Below are positions 8,083 through 16,741 of a stretch of DNA of 64,000 nt, piece by piece (position 1 is the first letter of the stretch; every line of letters starts with the position of its first letter). The notes under the pieces are model-generated. The model was not told the DNA's origin, ran no database searches, and saw nothing but the letters and a program-made list of their open reading frames with translations. This DNA is from Salipiger bermudensis HTCC2601 (GTDB lineage: Bacteria; Pseudomonadota; Alphaproteobacteria; Rhodobacterales; Rhodobacteraceae): assembly GCF_000153725.1 (NCBI RefSeq), contig NZ_DS022276.1, forward strand, positions 1,584,412-1,648,411, in the 5' to 3' direction. The position numbers and the translations under genes were made by a program.

Positions 8083-9717
8083 TTGCAGCAGCTGGCGACA
8101 ATCTGGGGGTCTCTTGGGGGGCGCCGGCGGGTGCTGGTGATCGCCGCGACGCTGGCGACGATCGCCGCGGTTCTGGCCATGGGACGCATGGCGTCTCAGC
8201 CGTCTATGGCATTGCTTTATGCTGGCCTCGAACAGGGCGCCGCCGGCGAGGTCGTCGCGGCGCTGGAGGCGCGCGGTATCCCCTATGAGGTGCGCGGCGG
8301 TGCGATCCTTGTGCCCGATATGCAGCGCGATTCGCTGCGCATGACCCTGGCGAGCGAGGGGCTGCCGGCCAATTCCAACCAAGGCTACGAACTGCTCGAC
8401 GGGCTTTCGGGCTTCGGCACGACGTCGCAAATGTTCGATGCCGCCTACTGGCGCGCCAAGGAAGGGGAGCTTGCGCGCACCATCGTCGCCAGCCCCTACA
8501 TTGCCACCGCGCGGGTCCATATCGCCAATTCTACCGCGAATCCCTTCCAGCGGGATGTCTCGCCCTCGGCCTCGATCTCGGTCACGACGAATGGTGACGT
8601 CCTGTCGCCGGTGCAGGCGCGGGCGCTGAAATACCTCGTGGCGTCCGCGGTACCGGGGCTGATGCCCGAGGATGTGGCAGTGATCGACGGCAAGGGCGGC
8701 CTCATCGGCGCCGAGGATGACAGCGGCGCCGGGCCGACGGCAGAGGATCGCGCCGCGCTGCTGCGCGACCGGGTGCAGCGCCTGGTCGAGGCACGGGTCG
8801 GGCTCGGCAACGCGGTGGTCGAGGTCAGCGTCGACACCGTCACCGAAAGCGAGACCATCCGCCAAAGACAGTTCGATCCCGAGGGCCGGGTGGTGATCTC
8901 GACCGATACCGAGGAAGAGAGCAGCAGTTCCCAGGACAGCGGTGGCGGCGACGTGAGTGTCGCCTCCAACCTGCCGGATGGCGAGGCCGGGGGCGGAGAC
9001 AGCTCGCAAAGCCAGAGCAGCGAAACCCGCGAGCGGGTGAATTACGAGGTCTCCGAGACCATGCGCGAGGTCACCCGCATGCCCGGCGCCATCAAGCGGC
9101 TGACCGTGGCGGTGCTGGTGAACGGCACACTGGCCGCCGGCGCCGACGGGGCGGAGCAGTTCGTGCCGTTGCCCGAGGGAGAGCTTGCGGCGCTGCGCGA
9201 TCTGGTTGCCTCGGCCGTGGGTTTCGAAGAGGCGCGCGGTGACGCGATCACCATTCGCTCGATGCCGTTCGAACGCCCCGAGGGGCTGGGCACCGGCCCG
9301 GTCGAGCCGGGGTGGTTCAGCATGCCGCTCGACCCGATGACGCTGATCCAGATCGGGGTGCTCGCGGTGGTGGCGCTGATCCTCGGGCTGTTCGTGGTGC
9401 GCCCGATCCTCACCGCTCCGGCACAGGCGGCGCTGCCCGGCGCAACCGACGGCGCGCTGGCGTTGCCCGGAGGTGGGGTCGAGCCGGGCGGGGCTGCACT
9501 CGACGGCGAGATCGACGATGGAGATTTCGGCGGCTTGCCAGCGCTGGGCGGTGGCGGCGATTTCGGCGGCATGGGCATGGTCGATTTCGACAGCCCGGCC
9601 GAGGAAGACCCGGTCGATCGCCTGCGCGGCCTGATCGAAGAGCGCAAGAGCGAGACGGTCGAGATCCTGCGCAGCTGGCTCGATGACGGCGAGGACCGGA
9701 CGGAGGAGGTGCAATGA
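8083..9717 (+). CDS. fliF: Flagellar M-ring protein FliF
   Basis: FliF forms the MS-ring of the flagellar basal body in the inner membrane. There is an N-terminal helix (about residues 14-34), ring-building domains with MALLYAGLEQGAAGEVV and SMALLY-type YscJ/FliF signatures, an acidic/serine-rich loop (about 285-335), a second helix near residues 425-448 and a C-terminal FliG-binding tail (PVDRLRGLIEERKSETVEIL). The start is most likely TTG at 8083: GGAGG ends seven bases before it, and family members usually begin MQQ. ATG codons at 8032 and 8077 are alternatives, but one lacks a Shine-Dalgarno and the other abuts it. The next gene overlaps by four bases. Confidence 0.93.
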   Translation: MQQLATIWGSLGGRRRVLVIAATLATIAAVLAMGRMASQPSMALLYAGLEQGAAGEVVAALEARGIPYEVRGGAILVPDMQRDSLRMTLASEGLPANSNQGYELLDGLSGFGTTSQMFDAAYWRAKEGELARTIVASPYIATARVHIANSTANPFQRDVSPSASISVTTNGDVLSPVQARALKYLVASAVPGLMPEDVAVIDGKGGLIGAEDDSGAGPTAEDRAALLRDRVQRLVEARVGLGNAVVEVSVDTVTESETIRQRQFDPEGRVVISTDTEEESSSSQDSGGGDVSVASNLPDGEAGGGDSSQSQSSETRERVNYEVSETMREVTRMPGAIKRLTVAVLVNGTLAAGADGAEQFVPLPEGELAALRDLVASAVGFEEARGDAITIRSMPFERPEGLGTGPVEPGWFSMPLDPMTLIQIGVLAVVALILGLFVVRPILTAPAQAALPGATDGALALPGGGVEPGGAALDGEIDDGDFGGLPALGGGGDFGGMGMVDFDSPAEEDPVDRLRGLIEERKSETVEILRSWLDDGEDRTEEVQ

Positions 9718-10319
9718 CCGGCCTGGCGGCGTTTCTCGAAGATTTCGGGGCCGCGCGGGCCGGCGGCCGCCCGTCCGTCGCGGTGCCGGACGAAGGCGCG
9801 CTGGAGGCTGCCAAGCTCGAAGGCTTCGACGGCGGGTATCGTGCCGGCTGGGACGATGCGATCAAGGCGCAGAGCGACGACCAGTCGCGCATCTCGAGCG
9901 ATTTCGCGCAGAACCTGCAGGATCTCTCCTTCACCTACCACGAGGCCTGCAACCAGGTTCTAAACGCCATCTCGCCGCTGCTGGAAGAGGTCGTCGTCAA
10001 GCTGCTGCCCGCCGCGCTGCACCAGACGCTCGGGCTGCATCTCGCAGAGCAGCTTCGCGCCATGGCGGCCGACATCGGCCGGCTCGACGTGGTCATCGCG
10101 GTGGCTCCGGGCGGGGGAGAGGCGGTGGCGCCGCTGATCGAAGCGGATTTCGGGTTCCCGCTGAGCCTCGTCGAGGATCCGACCCTCGCCGAGGGTCAGG
10201 CCGACATCCGCTTCGGCGAGAGCGAGACGCAGGTCGATCTCGGTGGCCTCGCCCGCGAAGTCGCCGAAGCCGTACAGGGATTCGTGCAGGACAATCGGAG
10301 GAAGGCCGCGCATGGCTGA
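9714..10319 (+). CDS. FliH-like flagellar export regulator
   Basis: The product is a 201-residue soluble protein with the FliH/YscL outline. It has a variable N-terminus with GGYRAGWDDAIKA near residue 45, a helical segment, a central LLPAALHQTLGLHLAEQL stretch and a C-terminal beta/alpha region. FliH binds the export ATPase FliI and regulates it; no fliI is in this window. The start overlaps the fliF stop (ATGA) and the end overlaps fliN by eight bases. Sequence similarity to classical FliH is weak by eye, so the assignment rests on position and layout. Confidence 0.7.
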   Translation: MTGLAAFLEDFGAARAGGRPSVAVPDEGALEAAKLEGFDGGYRAGWDDAIKAQSDDQSRISSDFAQNLQDLSFTYHEACNQVLNAISPLLEEVVVKLLPAALHQTLGLHLAEQLRAMAADIGRLDVVIAVAPGGGEAVAPLIEADFGFPLSLVEDPTLAEGQADIRFGESETQVDLGGLAREVAEAVQGFVQDNRRKAAHG

Positions 10320-10599
10320 GCAGAGCGAAACCGCACGCCCGGAGGGCGCAACGCCCTTCACCGCCGTGCCGATCGAAATCACCGTCTCGGTCGGACGGGC
10401 CAGACCGCTGGTGCGAGACCTTTTGAAGCTGGGGGCCGGTTCGGTGCTGACGCTGGACAAGCGGCTCGAGGATCCGGTCGAGCTCTATGTCGGCGACCGG
10501 CTGATCGGCATCGGCGCGCTCGAGGTGGTCGATGGTGGCGAGAACGGGCAGCTCGCGGTGCGGCTGACCGAGGTCGTGGATTTCCGGAGCCCGACCTGA
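10312..10599 (+). CDS. fliN: Flagellar motor switch protein FliN
   Basis: FliN is part of the C-ring that switches rotation and docks the export apparatus. The 95-residue protein holds a single SpoA/FliN domain: VPIEITVSVGRARPLVRDLL, GSVLTLDKRLEDPVELYVG and RLIGIGALEVVD, ending in TEVVDF. The ATG at 10312 lies inside the end of the fliH-like gene, with GGAGGAAGG ten bases upstream. It is followed three bases later by fliP. The N-terminal extension is short, as is common in alphaproteobacteria. Confidence 0.93.
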   Translation: MAEQSETARPEGATPFTAVPIEITVSVGRARPLVRDLLKLGAGSVLTLDKRLEDPVELYVGDRLIGIGALEVVDGGENGQLAVRLTEVVDFRSPT

Positions 10600-10602
10600 A
10601 GG

Positions 10603-11328
10603 ATGTGGCGCGCGGCCCTTTCGGCGCTGATCCTCATTGCCCTGTCCACGGCGGCCACGGCGCAGGAACTGCGGCTCGACCTCGGCGGAGGCGGCTCGCT
10701 CACCGCGACCTCGCTCCAGCTTATCGCGCTGATCACCCTGCTCAGCCTCGCGCCGGGCATCGCCATCATGGTGACCTGCTTTCCGTTCCTTGTCACCGTG
10801 CTCGCCATCCTGCGCCAAGCGGTGGGGCTGCAACAGTCGCCGCCCAACATGCTGATCGTCAGCCTGGCGCTGTTCCTCACCTATTTCGTCATGGAGCCGA
10901 CCTTCACCGCAGCCTGGCAGGACGGGCTCAGGCCGCTCATCGACGAGGAGATCAGCGTCGAGGAGGGGGTGGAGCGTACGCTGGTGCCGTTCCGTGGCTT
11001 CATGGCCGGGCGCACCGACGCCAACACGTTCTCCAGCATGGCGGACCTGCGCCCCGATGCCTCGGGAGAGACGCTTCGGCCCGAGGCGCCGCTGTCGCTG
11101 CTGATCCCCAGCTTCATGCTGTCCGAGATCGCGCGGGCGTTCCAGGTCGGTTTCCTGATCTTCCTGCCCTTCCTGATCATCGACCTCGTGGTCGCCGCGA
11201 TCCTGATGTCGATGGGCATGATGATGGTGCCGCCAGCGATCGTGTCGCTGCCGTTCAAGCTGGCCTTCTTCGTCATTGCCGACGGCTGGTCACTGCTCGC
11301 CGGTGCGCTAGTGCGAAGTTACTTCTAG
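10603..11328 (+). CDS. fliP: Flagellar type III export protein FliP
   Basis: FliP is a core membrane subunit of the flagellar secretion gate (FliPQR). A cleavable-looking signal (MWRAALSALILIALSTAATA) precedes the conserved FliP body. Landmarks are LTLLSLAPGIAIMVTCF-like helix 1 with FPFLVTVLAILRQAVG, then NMLIVSLALFLTYFVM, LIPSFMLSEIARAFQVGFL and MSMGMMMVPPAIVSLPFKL. The length of 241 residues is normal. It is the last flagellar gene here: a convergent trhO begins ten bases beyond, so fliQ, fliR, flhA and flhB must lie elsewhere. Confidence 0.95.
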   Translation: MWRAALSALILIALSTAATAQELRLDLGGGGSLTATSLQLIALITLLSLAPGIAIMVTCFPFLVTVLAILRQAVGLQQSPPNMLIVSLALFLTYFVMEPTFTAAWQDGLRPLIDEEISVEEGVERTLVPFRGFMAGRTDANTFSSMADLRPDASGETLRPEAPLSLLIPSFMLSEIARAFQVGFLIFLPFLIIDLVVAAILMSMGMMMVPPAIVSLPFKLAFFVIADGWSLLAGALVRSYF

Positions 11329-11338
11329 CGTCGCAAAC

Positions 11339-12268
11339 TCAGAGCTCGGGGGCGTCATCGGGCACGTCCGCGTGCAGGTGGCGCTCGCCGCGGGCGCGGG
11401 CCAGCGCGATCTGCTTCTGGCGCTCGCGGAAGCGGGCCTTGTCCTCGTCGGAGGTCTCGTCGATGCAGAGATGGCAGGAAACACCGTGCTCGTATTCGGG
11501 GCGGTCGCGATCCCCGGGCAGGATCGGACGGCGGCAGGCGTGGCACAGCAGGTGCGGCCCCTCGCGTAGCCCGTGCTCGACCGAGACGCGGCCGTCGAAG
11601 ACAAAGCAGCTGCCCTGCCAGCTGCTGTCCTCCGCCGGCACCTCCTCGAGGTATTTCAGGATCCCGCCCTTGAGGTGATAGACCTCCTCGACCCCCTGGC
11701 TCATCAGCCAGTTGGTGGATTTCTCGCAGCGGATGCCGCCGGTGCAGAACATCGCGATGCGCTTGTTGTGGAAGCGCTCCTTGTTCTCCTCCCACCAGGC
11801 CGGGAAATCGCGGAAGCTCTCGGTCTGCGGGTCTACGGCGCCCTCAAAGGTGCCGATGGCGACCTCGTAATCGTTGCGCGTGTCGATCACCGCCACGTCG
11901 GGCGAGCGGATCAGTGCGTTCCAGTCGGCGGGCTCGACATAATGGCCGACCCTGGCGCGGGGATCGACATCGGGCTGGCCCATGGTGACGATCTCGCGCT
12001 TCAGCCGGACCTTCATCCGGGCGAAGGGCCGCTCCTGCGCCGTCGAGAGCTTCCATTCGAGCCCGTCGCAGCCGGGCAGGGCGCGGAGATGCGCCAGCAC
12101 CGCGTCGATGCCGTCGCACGGCCCGGCGATGGTGCCGTTGATGCCTTCGCCGGCCAGCAGCAGCGTGCCGGTGACCTGCCGGGCGTGACAGAGCTCGAGC
12201 AGCGGCGCGCGCAGCGCGTCCGGATCGTCGAAGCGGGTGAAGTGATAGAGGGCGCAGACCGTAAACAT
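11339..12268 (-). CDS. trhO: tRNA uridine 5-hydroxylase TrhO (rhodanese family)
   Basis: TrhO (formerly YceA) makes 5-hydroxyuridine at the wobble position of tRNAs using oxygen. The N-terminal ferredoxin-like domain ([15 protein letters not shown]) leads to a rhodanese domain with the active cysteine in [16 protein letters not shown] zinc-like C-terminal segment holds cysteine pairs in CHACRRPI and SCHLCID. I set the start at the ATG at 12268, which gives 309 residues and the family's usual N-terminus. Upstream in-frame sequence looks non-coding. It converges on fliP with a ten-base gap. Confidence 0.93.
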   Translation of the reverse strand: MFTVCALYHFTRFDDPDALRAPLLELCHARQVTGTLLLAGEGINGTIAGPCDGIDAVLAHLRALPGCDGLEWKLSTAQERPFARMKVRLKREIVTMGQPDVDPRARVGHYVEPADWNALIRSPDVAVIDTRNDYEVAIGTFEGAVDPQTESFRDFPAWWEENKERFHNKRIAMFCTGGIRCEKSTNWLMSQGVEEVYHLKGGILKYLEEVPAEDSSWQGSCFVFDGRVSVEHGLREGPHLLCHACRRPILPGDRDRPEYEHGVSCHLCIDETSDEDKARFRERQKQIALARARGERHLHADVPDDAPEL

Positions 12269-12602
12269 GGGCGAGACATAGGCCCAAGCCCGCGCTGCGC
12301 GCAAGCGGACAGGATGGCGCGCCCCGGTCCGCGCGCGCGGGTCCGGACAAACGGCGGTTATTTGCGGGGAAAATCGAGGCGATCCAGGCAACTTTCACGT
12401 GCGAGGTGACGCGACTTCGCGCGCGACCCGGGCAGGCAGGGCCGGAGTGGGCGGCGCCAAGATCGCGTGGGGTGCGGTTGCAACGACCTTCGTTGGGCCA
12501 AGCGCGCCGTCGCCTACGGTGGCGGAGTGAGCGCATCGCCTCGCCTTGACCCTGCCTCCGGGCGGGGTCAGGGTCTGCTCGAAGACACAAGGAGGCTCCG
12601 CC
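12269..12602. other. Intergenic region trhO / pncA (334 bp)
   Basis: No gene is supported. It must carry the promoters of the divergent trhO and pncA genes. I see no clear -35/-10 pair, only the hairpin described separately at its pncA end. Confidence 0.6.
12547..12575 (+). promoter_or_regulatory. Leader hairpin upstream of pncA with an alternative pairing
   Basis: TGACCCTGCC pairs with GGCGGGGTCA (one G-U pair) around a UCCG loop. The same GACCCTG can instead pair with CAGGGTC at 12569-12575. The pncA start lies 28 bases further on. The mutually exclusive helices could be regulatory, but this is inferred from base pairing only. Confidence 0.35.
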
Positions 12603-13196
12603 ATGCACGCGCTTGTCGTGATCGACGTCCAGAACGATTTCTGTCCCGGAGGCGCGCTCGCCGTGACCGGGGGAGACGAGATCGTCGCCCCGATCAACGC
12701 CATGATGGCAGAGTTCGACGCGGTGATCCTGACGCAGGACTGGCACCCGGCGGGGCATTCCTCCTTTGCCAGCCAGCACCCGGGAAAGGCGCCGCTCGAG
12801 ATGACCGAGATGCCCTATGGGCCGCAGGTGCTCTGGCCCGATCATTGCGTGCAGGGCTCGCTGGGCGCGGCGTTCCATCCGCGGCTCGACACCGACCGCG
12901 CCGAGCTGATCATCCGCAAGGGCTTCCGCCCCGGGATCGACAGCTACTCGGCCTTCTTCGAGAATGACCACGAGACCCCGACCGGGCTTGAGGGGTATCT
13001 GCGCACGCGCGGCATCGACCGACTGACACTGGTCGGGCTTGCGACGGATTTCTGTGTCAATTTCTCGGCCGTGGATGCCGCGACGCTCGGCTTCGAGGTG
13101 ACTGTACGCGAGGCGGCCTGCCGCGGCATTGACCTCGGTGGTTCGCTCGCGGTGGCACGGGCGGGGATGCAGGAGGCCGGCGTCACGCTGGCCTGA
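12603..13196 (+). CDS. pncA: Nicotinamidase PncA
   Basis: PncA hydrolyses nicotinamide to nicotinate for NAD salvage (and often pyrazinamide). The catalytic Asp is in VVIDVQNDFCPGG (residue 8). Metal-binding residues lie in TQDWHPAGHSSFA, and the Lys of IIRKGF and the nucleophilic Cys of GLATDFCVNFSA complete the triad. The protein is 197 residues. The ATG at 12603 follows AAGGAGG. The nicotinate phosphoribosyltransferase gene follows, so the pair carries out two consecutive steps from nicotinamide to nicotinate mononucleotide. Confidence 0.95.
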   Translation: MHALVVIDVQNDFCPGGALAVTGGDEIVAPINAMMAEFDAVILTQDWHPAGHSSFASQHPGKAPLEMTEMPYGPQVLWPDHCVQGSLGAAFHPRLDTDRAELIIRKGFRPGIDSYSAFFENDHETPTGLEGYLRTRGIDRLTLVGLATDFCVNFSAVDAATLGFEVTVREAACRGIDLGGSLAVARAGMQEAGVTLA

Positions 13197-13297
13197 TCCG
13201 ACATCCGACGGCGGAAAATCCCGTCCGAGAAAGCGCTTGGACCCCTCGGCAAGGATGGCGTATCAGGGGCTTCGACGTTGCGAACGAGGAAACGCCC

Positions 13298-14587
13298 GTG
13301 GAAATCGCCACCCGAGTCTGGAACCACAAGTGGAAGATCGACCCGATCGTCCGCTCGTTGATCGACACCGATTTCTACAAGCTGCTGATGTGTCAGTCGG
13401 TGTTCCACAACCGCCCCGACGTGCAGGTGACCTTCAGCCTGATCAACCGCTCGCACCACGTGCCGCTCGCCAAGCTGATCGACGAGGGAGAACTGCGCGA
13501 GCAGCTCGACCACATCCGCTCGCTGTCGCTGACCCGCGGCGAGAGCACCTGGCTCCGGGGCAACACGTTCTATGGCAAGCGCCAGATGTTCCGCCCCGAC
13601 TTCATGGAGTGGTTCGAGAACCTGCGCCTGCCGCCCTATTTCCTCGAGCGCGTCGGCGATCAGTACGAGCTGACCTTCGAAGGCTCCTGGCCCGAGGTCA
13701 TGCTGTGGGAGATCCCGGCGCTGGCGGTGCTGATGGAACTGCGCAGCCGCGCCGTACTCGACGACATGAAGAAGTTCGAGCTTCAGGTGCTTTACGCCCG
13801 CGCCACCGCCAAGCTCTGGGAGAAGATCGAGCGGCTGCGCGACCAGCCGGGCCTGAAGATCGCCGATTTCGGCACCCGCCGGCGGCACAGCTTCCTCTGG
13901 CAGGACTGGTGCGTGCAGGCGATGAGCGAGGGGCTGGGCGATCGCTTCACCGGCACCTCGAACTGCCTGATCGCCAAGAACCGCGATCTCGAGGCCATCG
14001 GGACCAACGCGCATGAGCTGCCGATGGTCTATGCCGCGTTGGCCGAAGACGACGCGGCGCTGGCCCGTGCGCCCTATGACGTGCTGGCCGACTGGCACGA
14101 GGAACACGAGGGCAACCTGCGCATCATCCTGCCCGACACCTACGGCACCGAGGGGTTCCTCGAGCGCGCGCCGGACTGGCTGGCGGGGTGGACCGGCATC
14201 CGCATCGACAGTGGCGACCCCGAGCGTGGCGCGGAAACGGCGATCGACTGGTGGAAGACGCGCGGCGAGGATCCGACCCAGAAGCTGGTGATCTTTTCCG
14301 ACGGGCTCGACGAGGAGAAGATCCTCGAGCTCTCCCGCAAGTTCGCTGGCCGGGTCCGGGTCTCCTTCGGTTGGGGGACGCTGCTGACCAACGATTTTCG
14401 CGGCCTCACGCCCGATGACCGGCTGGCGCCGTTCAGCCTCGTGTGCAAGGCGGTGAGCGCCAATGGCAGGCCGACGGTGAAACTGTCGGACAATCCCAAC
14501 AAGGCGATGGGCCCCGAGAGCGAGATCGCGCGCTACAAGCGGGTCTTCGAGGTCGGCGAGCAGGAGCGGCGCGACGTCGTGGTCTGA
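13298..14587 (+). CDS. pncB: Nicotinate phosphoribosyltransferase PncB
   Basis: PncB joins nicotinate to PRPP, with ATP hydrolysis, to give nicotinate mononucleotide. The GTG start at 13298 has GAGGA seven bases upstream and gives the usual N-terminus (IDTDFYKLLMCQ near residue 21). Family signatures are FGTRRRHSFLWQ, TGTSNCLIAK, the phospho-acceptor His region IGTNAHELPM, RIDSGDP and FGWGTLLTNDF. At 429 residues it is full length. It lies 101 bases after pncA; a weak promoter (TTGGAC at 13237, TATCAG at 13261) may allow separate expression. Confidence 0.95.
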   Translation: MEIATRVWNHKWKIDPIVRSLIDTDFYKLLMCQSVFHNRPDVQVTFSLINRSHHVPLAKLIDEGELREQLDHIRSLSLTRGESTWLRGNTFYGKRQMFRPDFMEWFENLRLPPYFLERVGDQYELTFEGSWPEVMLWEIPALAVLMELRSRAVLDDMKKFELQVLYARATAKLWEKIERLRDQPGLKIADFGTRRRHSFLWQDWCVQAMSEGLGDRFTGTSNCLIAKNRDLEAIGTNAHELPMVYAALAEDDAALARAPYDVLADWHEEHEGNLRIILPDTYGTEGFLERAPDWLAGWTGIRIDSGDPERGAETAIDWWKTRGEDPTQKLVIFSDGLDEEKILELSRKFAGRVRVSFGWGTLLTNDFRGLTPDDRLAPFSLVCKAVSANGRPTVKLSDNPNKAMGPESEIARYKRVFEVGEQERRDVVV

Positions 14588-14598
14588 TCCCCGCGCGC

Positions 14599-14622
14599 AA
14601 GAATTTTCGTACGAAAATTCTT
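14599..14622. repeat. Perfect 24-bp palindrome, AT-rich (first of two)
   Basis: The half-site is AAGAATTTTCGT, followed immediately by its exact reverse complement. It stands 12 bases after the pncB stop and is strikingly AT-rich for this genome. It could form a hairpin in the pncB transcript or be a protein-binding site. Confidence 0.7.
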
Positions 14623-14640
14623 CGAGCCCATCGGTGAATT

Positions 14641-14664
14641 CAAAATCTTTAGCTAAAGATTTTG
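14641..14664. repeat. Perfect 24-bp palindrome, AT-rich (second of two)
   Basis: The half-site is CAAAATCTTTAG with its exact reverse complement. It lies 18 bases beyond the first palindrome and 86 bases before hisC. The sequence differs from the first, but length, symmetry and AT-richness are the same. Confidence 0.7.
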
Positions 14665-14750
14665 CCGCACCGCACCGCAGCCATGGTCTAGGCTGGCCAT
14701 GGCGCAAGGTGCGGGCTAGAAGGGCGCGGCAGTATCTGTAAGGTGGCATC

Positions 14751-15836
14751 ATGGCTGGTATCGAACCGCAGCCCGGGATCATGGAAATCGCGCTCTACGA
14801 GGGCGGGAAATCCAGCGTCGCGGGCGTGTCGAACGTCGTCAAGCTGAGCTCGAACGAGAACCCGTTCGGCCCGTCTCCCGCCGCACAGGAGGCGGTGAAG
14901 CGGGTCGTCCACGAGATGCATCGCTACCCCTCCACCGATCATGCCGAGCTGCGCGCCGCCATCGCCGAGGTGCACGGGCTCGATGCCGCGCGCATCATCT
15001 GCGGCGTGGGCTCCGACGAGGTGTTGCAGTTCCTGTGCCACGCCTATGCCGGCGAGGGCGACGAGGTGATCCACACCGAGCACGGCTTTGCGATGTACAA
15101 GATCCTCGCCCACGCGGTCGGTGCGACGCCGATCGAGGTGGCCGAGACCGAGCGCGTGGTCTCGGTCGACAACATCCTCGCTGCCTGCAACGACCGCACC
15201 AAGCTGGTGTTCATCGCCAACCCCAACAACCCGACCGGCACGATGATCGGGTTGGCCGAGATCGAGCGGCTGGCCGAGAACCTGCCGCCGCAGGCAATCC
15301 TCGTGCTCGACGGCGCCTATGCCGAATATGTCGAAGGCTACGACGGCGGCGCGCAGCTGGTCGAATCGCGCGGCAACGTGGTGATGACCCGCACCTTCTC
15401 CAAGCTCTACGGGCTGGGCGGCATGCGTGTCGGCTGGGGCTACGGCCCGAAAGAGATCATCGACGTGCTGGCCCGCATCCGCCAGCCTTTCAACCTGTCG
15501 AACGTGGCCCTTGTGGCCGCCGAGGCGGCGATCCGCGACACGGCGCATGTGGAAAAGAGCCGCGAGGACAACTCCCGCCTGCGCGCATGGCTCGCCGAGG
15601 CGCTGGCCGAGCATGGCGTGCCCTCCGATGCCTCGACCGCGAATTTCGTGCTGGCGCGCTTCACCAGCCCCGACGAAGCATGGGCCTGCGACACCTACCT
15701 GCAGAGCCAGGGCATCATCGTGCGCCGGGTCACCGGCTACAAGCTGCCGGCGGCGCTACGCATCACCGTGGGTGACGAGGCCTCGTGCCGCCGCGTGGCG
15801 CATTGCATCGGACTGTTCAAGGCAGGCGCCCGATGA
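14751..15836 (+). CDS. hisC: Histidinol-phosphate aminotransferase HisC
   Basis: HisC is a PLP enzyme of histidine synthesis; in this clade it also serves as an aromatic amino-acid aminotransferase. Class I/II aminotransferase landmarks are [12 protein letters not shown] near residue 31, [11 protein letters not shown], the LDGAYAEY region and the PLP lysine in [18 protein letters not shown]. It is 361 residues, with an ATG preceded by AAGGTGG. Its stop overlaps the next gene, a cyclohexadienyl dehydrogenase, by four bases. This coupling suggests a role in tyrosine or phenylalanine synthesis as well as histidine. Confidence 0.93.
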   Translation: MAGIEPQPGIMEIALYEGGKSSVAGVSNVVKLSSNENPFGPSPAAQEAVKRVVHEMHRYPSTDHAELRAAIAEVHGLDAARIICGVGSDEVLQFLCHAYAGEGDEVIHTEHGFAMYKILAHAVGATPIEVAETERVVSVDNILAACNDRTKLVFIANPNNPTGTMIGLAEIERLAENLPPQAILVLDGAYAEYVEGYDGGAQLVESRGNVVMTRTFSKLYGLGGMRVGWGYGPKEIIDVLARIRQPFNLSNVALVAAEAAIRDTAHVEKSREDNSRLRAWLAEALAEHGVPSDASTANFVLARFTSPDEAWACDTYLQSQGIIVRRVTGYKLPAALRITVGDEASCRRVAHCIGLFKAGAR

Positions 15837-16741
15837 GCTACGACAAGGTCGCCCTGATCGGTCTCGGCCTGATCGCGTCCTCTATGTACTGGGCGATGAA
15901 GCGGGCCGGCATGGCGGCGCATGTGTCCGGCTACGCCCGCAGCAGCGAGACCCGCGAGACCGCACGCCGCATCGGTCTGTGCGACACGGTCTGCGACAGC
16001 GCCGAAGAGGCGGTGAAGGATGCCGACCTGATCGTTCTGGCGGTGCCGGTGGGTGCCATGGGCCGCGTCGCCGAGGCCATCGCGCCGCATCTCAAGCCCG
16101 GTGCCACCGTGACCGACGTGGGCTCGGTCAAGAAGGCGGTGATCGACGAGGTCGGCCCGCACATCCCCGAGGGCGTGAACTTCGTTCCCGCCCACCCGAT
16201 GGCGGGCACCGAGCATTCCGGCCCCGAGTCGGGCTTTGCCTCGCTCTACGACAACCGCTGGTGCCTGATCGTGCCGCATGGCGCTTCGGAAGAGGCGACC
16301 GCGGCGCTCGAGACCTACTGGCAGGCGCTGGGCGCCAACACCCAGCGCATGGAGCCCGCGCACCATGATCTGGTCTGCGCCGTGGTGAGCCACGTGCCGC
16401 ACCTCATCGCCTACACGATGGTGGGCGTGGCCGACGATCTGCGCCGGGTGTCGGATCAGGAGGTGATCAAGTTCTCCGCCGCAGGCTTTCGGGATTTCAC
16501 CCGCATCGCGGCGTCGGACCCGACAATGTGGCGCGATGTCTTCCTGACCAACAAGGAAGCCTCGCTCGAGATCCTCGGTCGCTTCACCGAGGAGCTTTTC
16601 GCCCTGCAACGGGCGATCCGCACCGGCGACGGTGACACGCTGTTCGACTACTTCACCCACACGCGCGAGATCCGGCGCGGCATCCTGCAGGCCGGGCAGG
16701 ACACCGACGCGCCGGACTTCGGCCGGATCCGGAAGGAATGA
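15833..16741 (+). CDS. Prephenate/arogenate (cyclohexadienyl) dehydrogenase
   Basis: This enzyme oxidises prephenate and/or arogenate with NAD(P) in tyrosine synthesis. The Rossmann motif [17 protein letters not shown] (residues 6-22) is followed by [12 protein letters not shown], the substrate-site [14 protein letters not shown] and a helical dimerisation domain with [17 protein letters not shown]. The length is 302 residues, without fused chorismate mutase or ACT domain, as in the TyrC type. It starts by a four-base overlap with hisC and ends overlapping the extensin-like gene. Confidence 0.93.
   Translation: MSYDKVALIGLGLIASSMYWAMKRAGMAAHVSGYARSSETRETARRIGLCDTVCDSAEEAVKDADLIVLAVPVGAMGRVAEAIAPHLKPGATVTDVGSVKKAVIDEVGPHIPEGVNFVPAHPMAGTEHSGPESGFASLYDNRWCLIVPHGASEEATAALETYWQALGANTQRMEPAHHDLVCAVVSHVPHLIAYTMVGVADDLRRVSDQEVIKFSAAGFRDFTRIAASDPTMWRDVFLTNKEASLEILGRFTEELFALQRAIRTGDGDTLFDYFTHTREIRRGILQAGQDTDAPDFGRIRKE

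Noticed and set aside
13237-13266. Promoter between pncA and pncB
   Set aside because: TTGGAC and TATCAG are 18 bases apart but both weak; mentioned under pncB only, not listed as a feature.
14681-14702. CCATGG near both ends of a GC-rich stretch before hisC, resembling an inverted repeat
   Set aside because: Only the six-base ends match; the interior does not pair, unlike the two perfect palindromes beside it.
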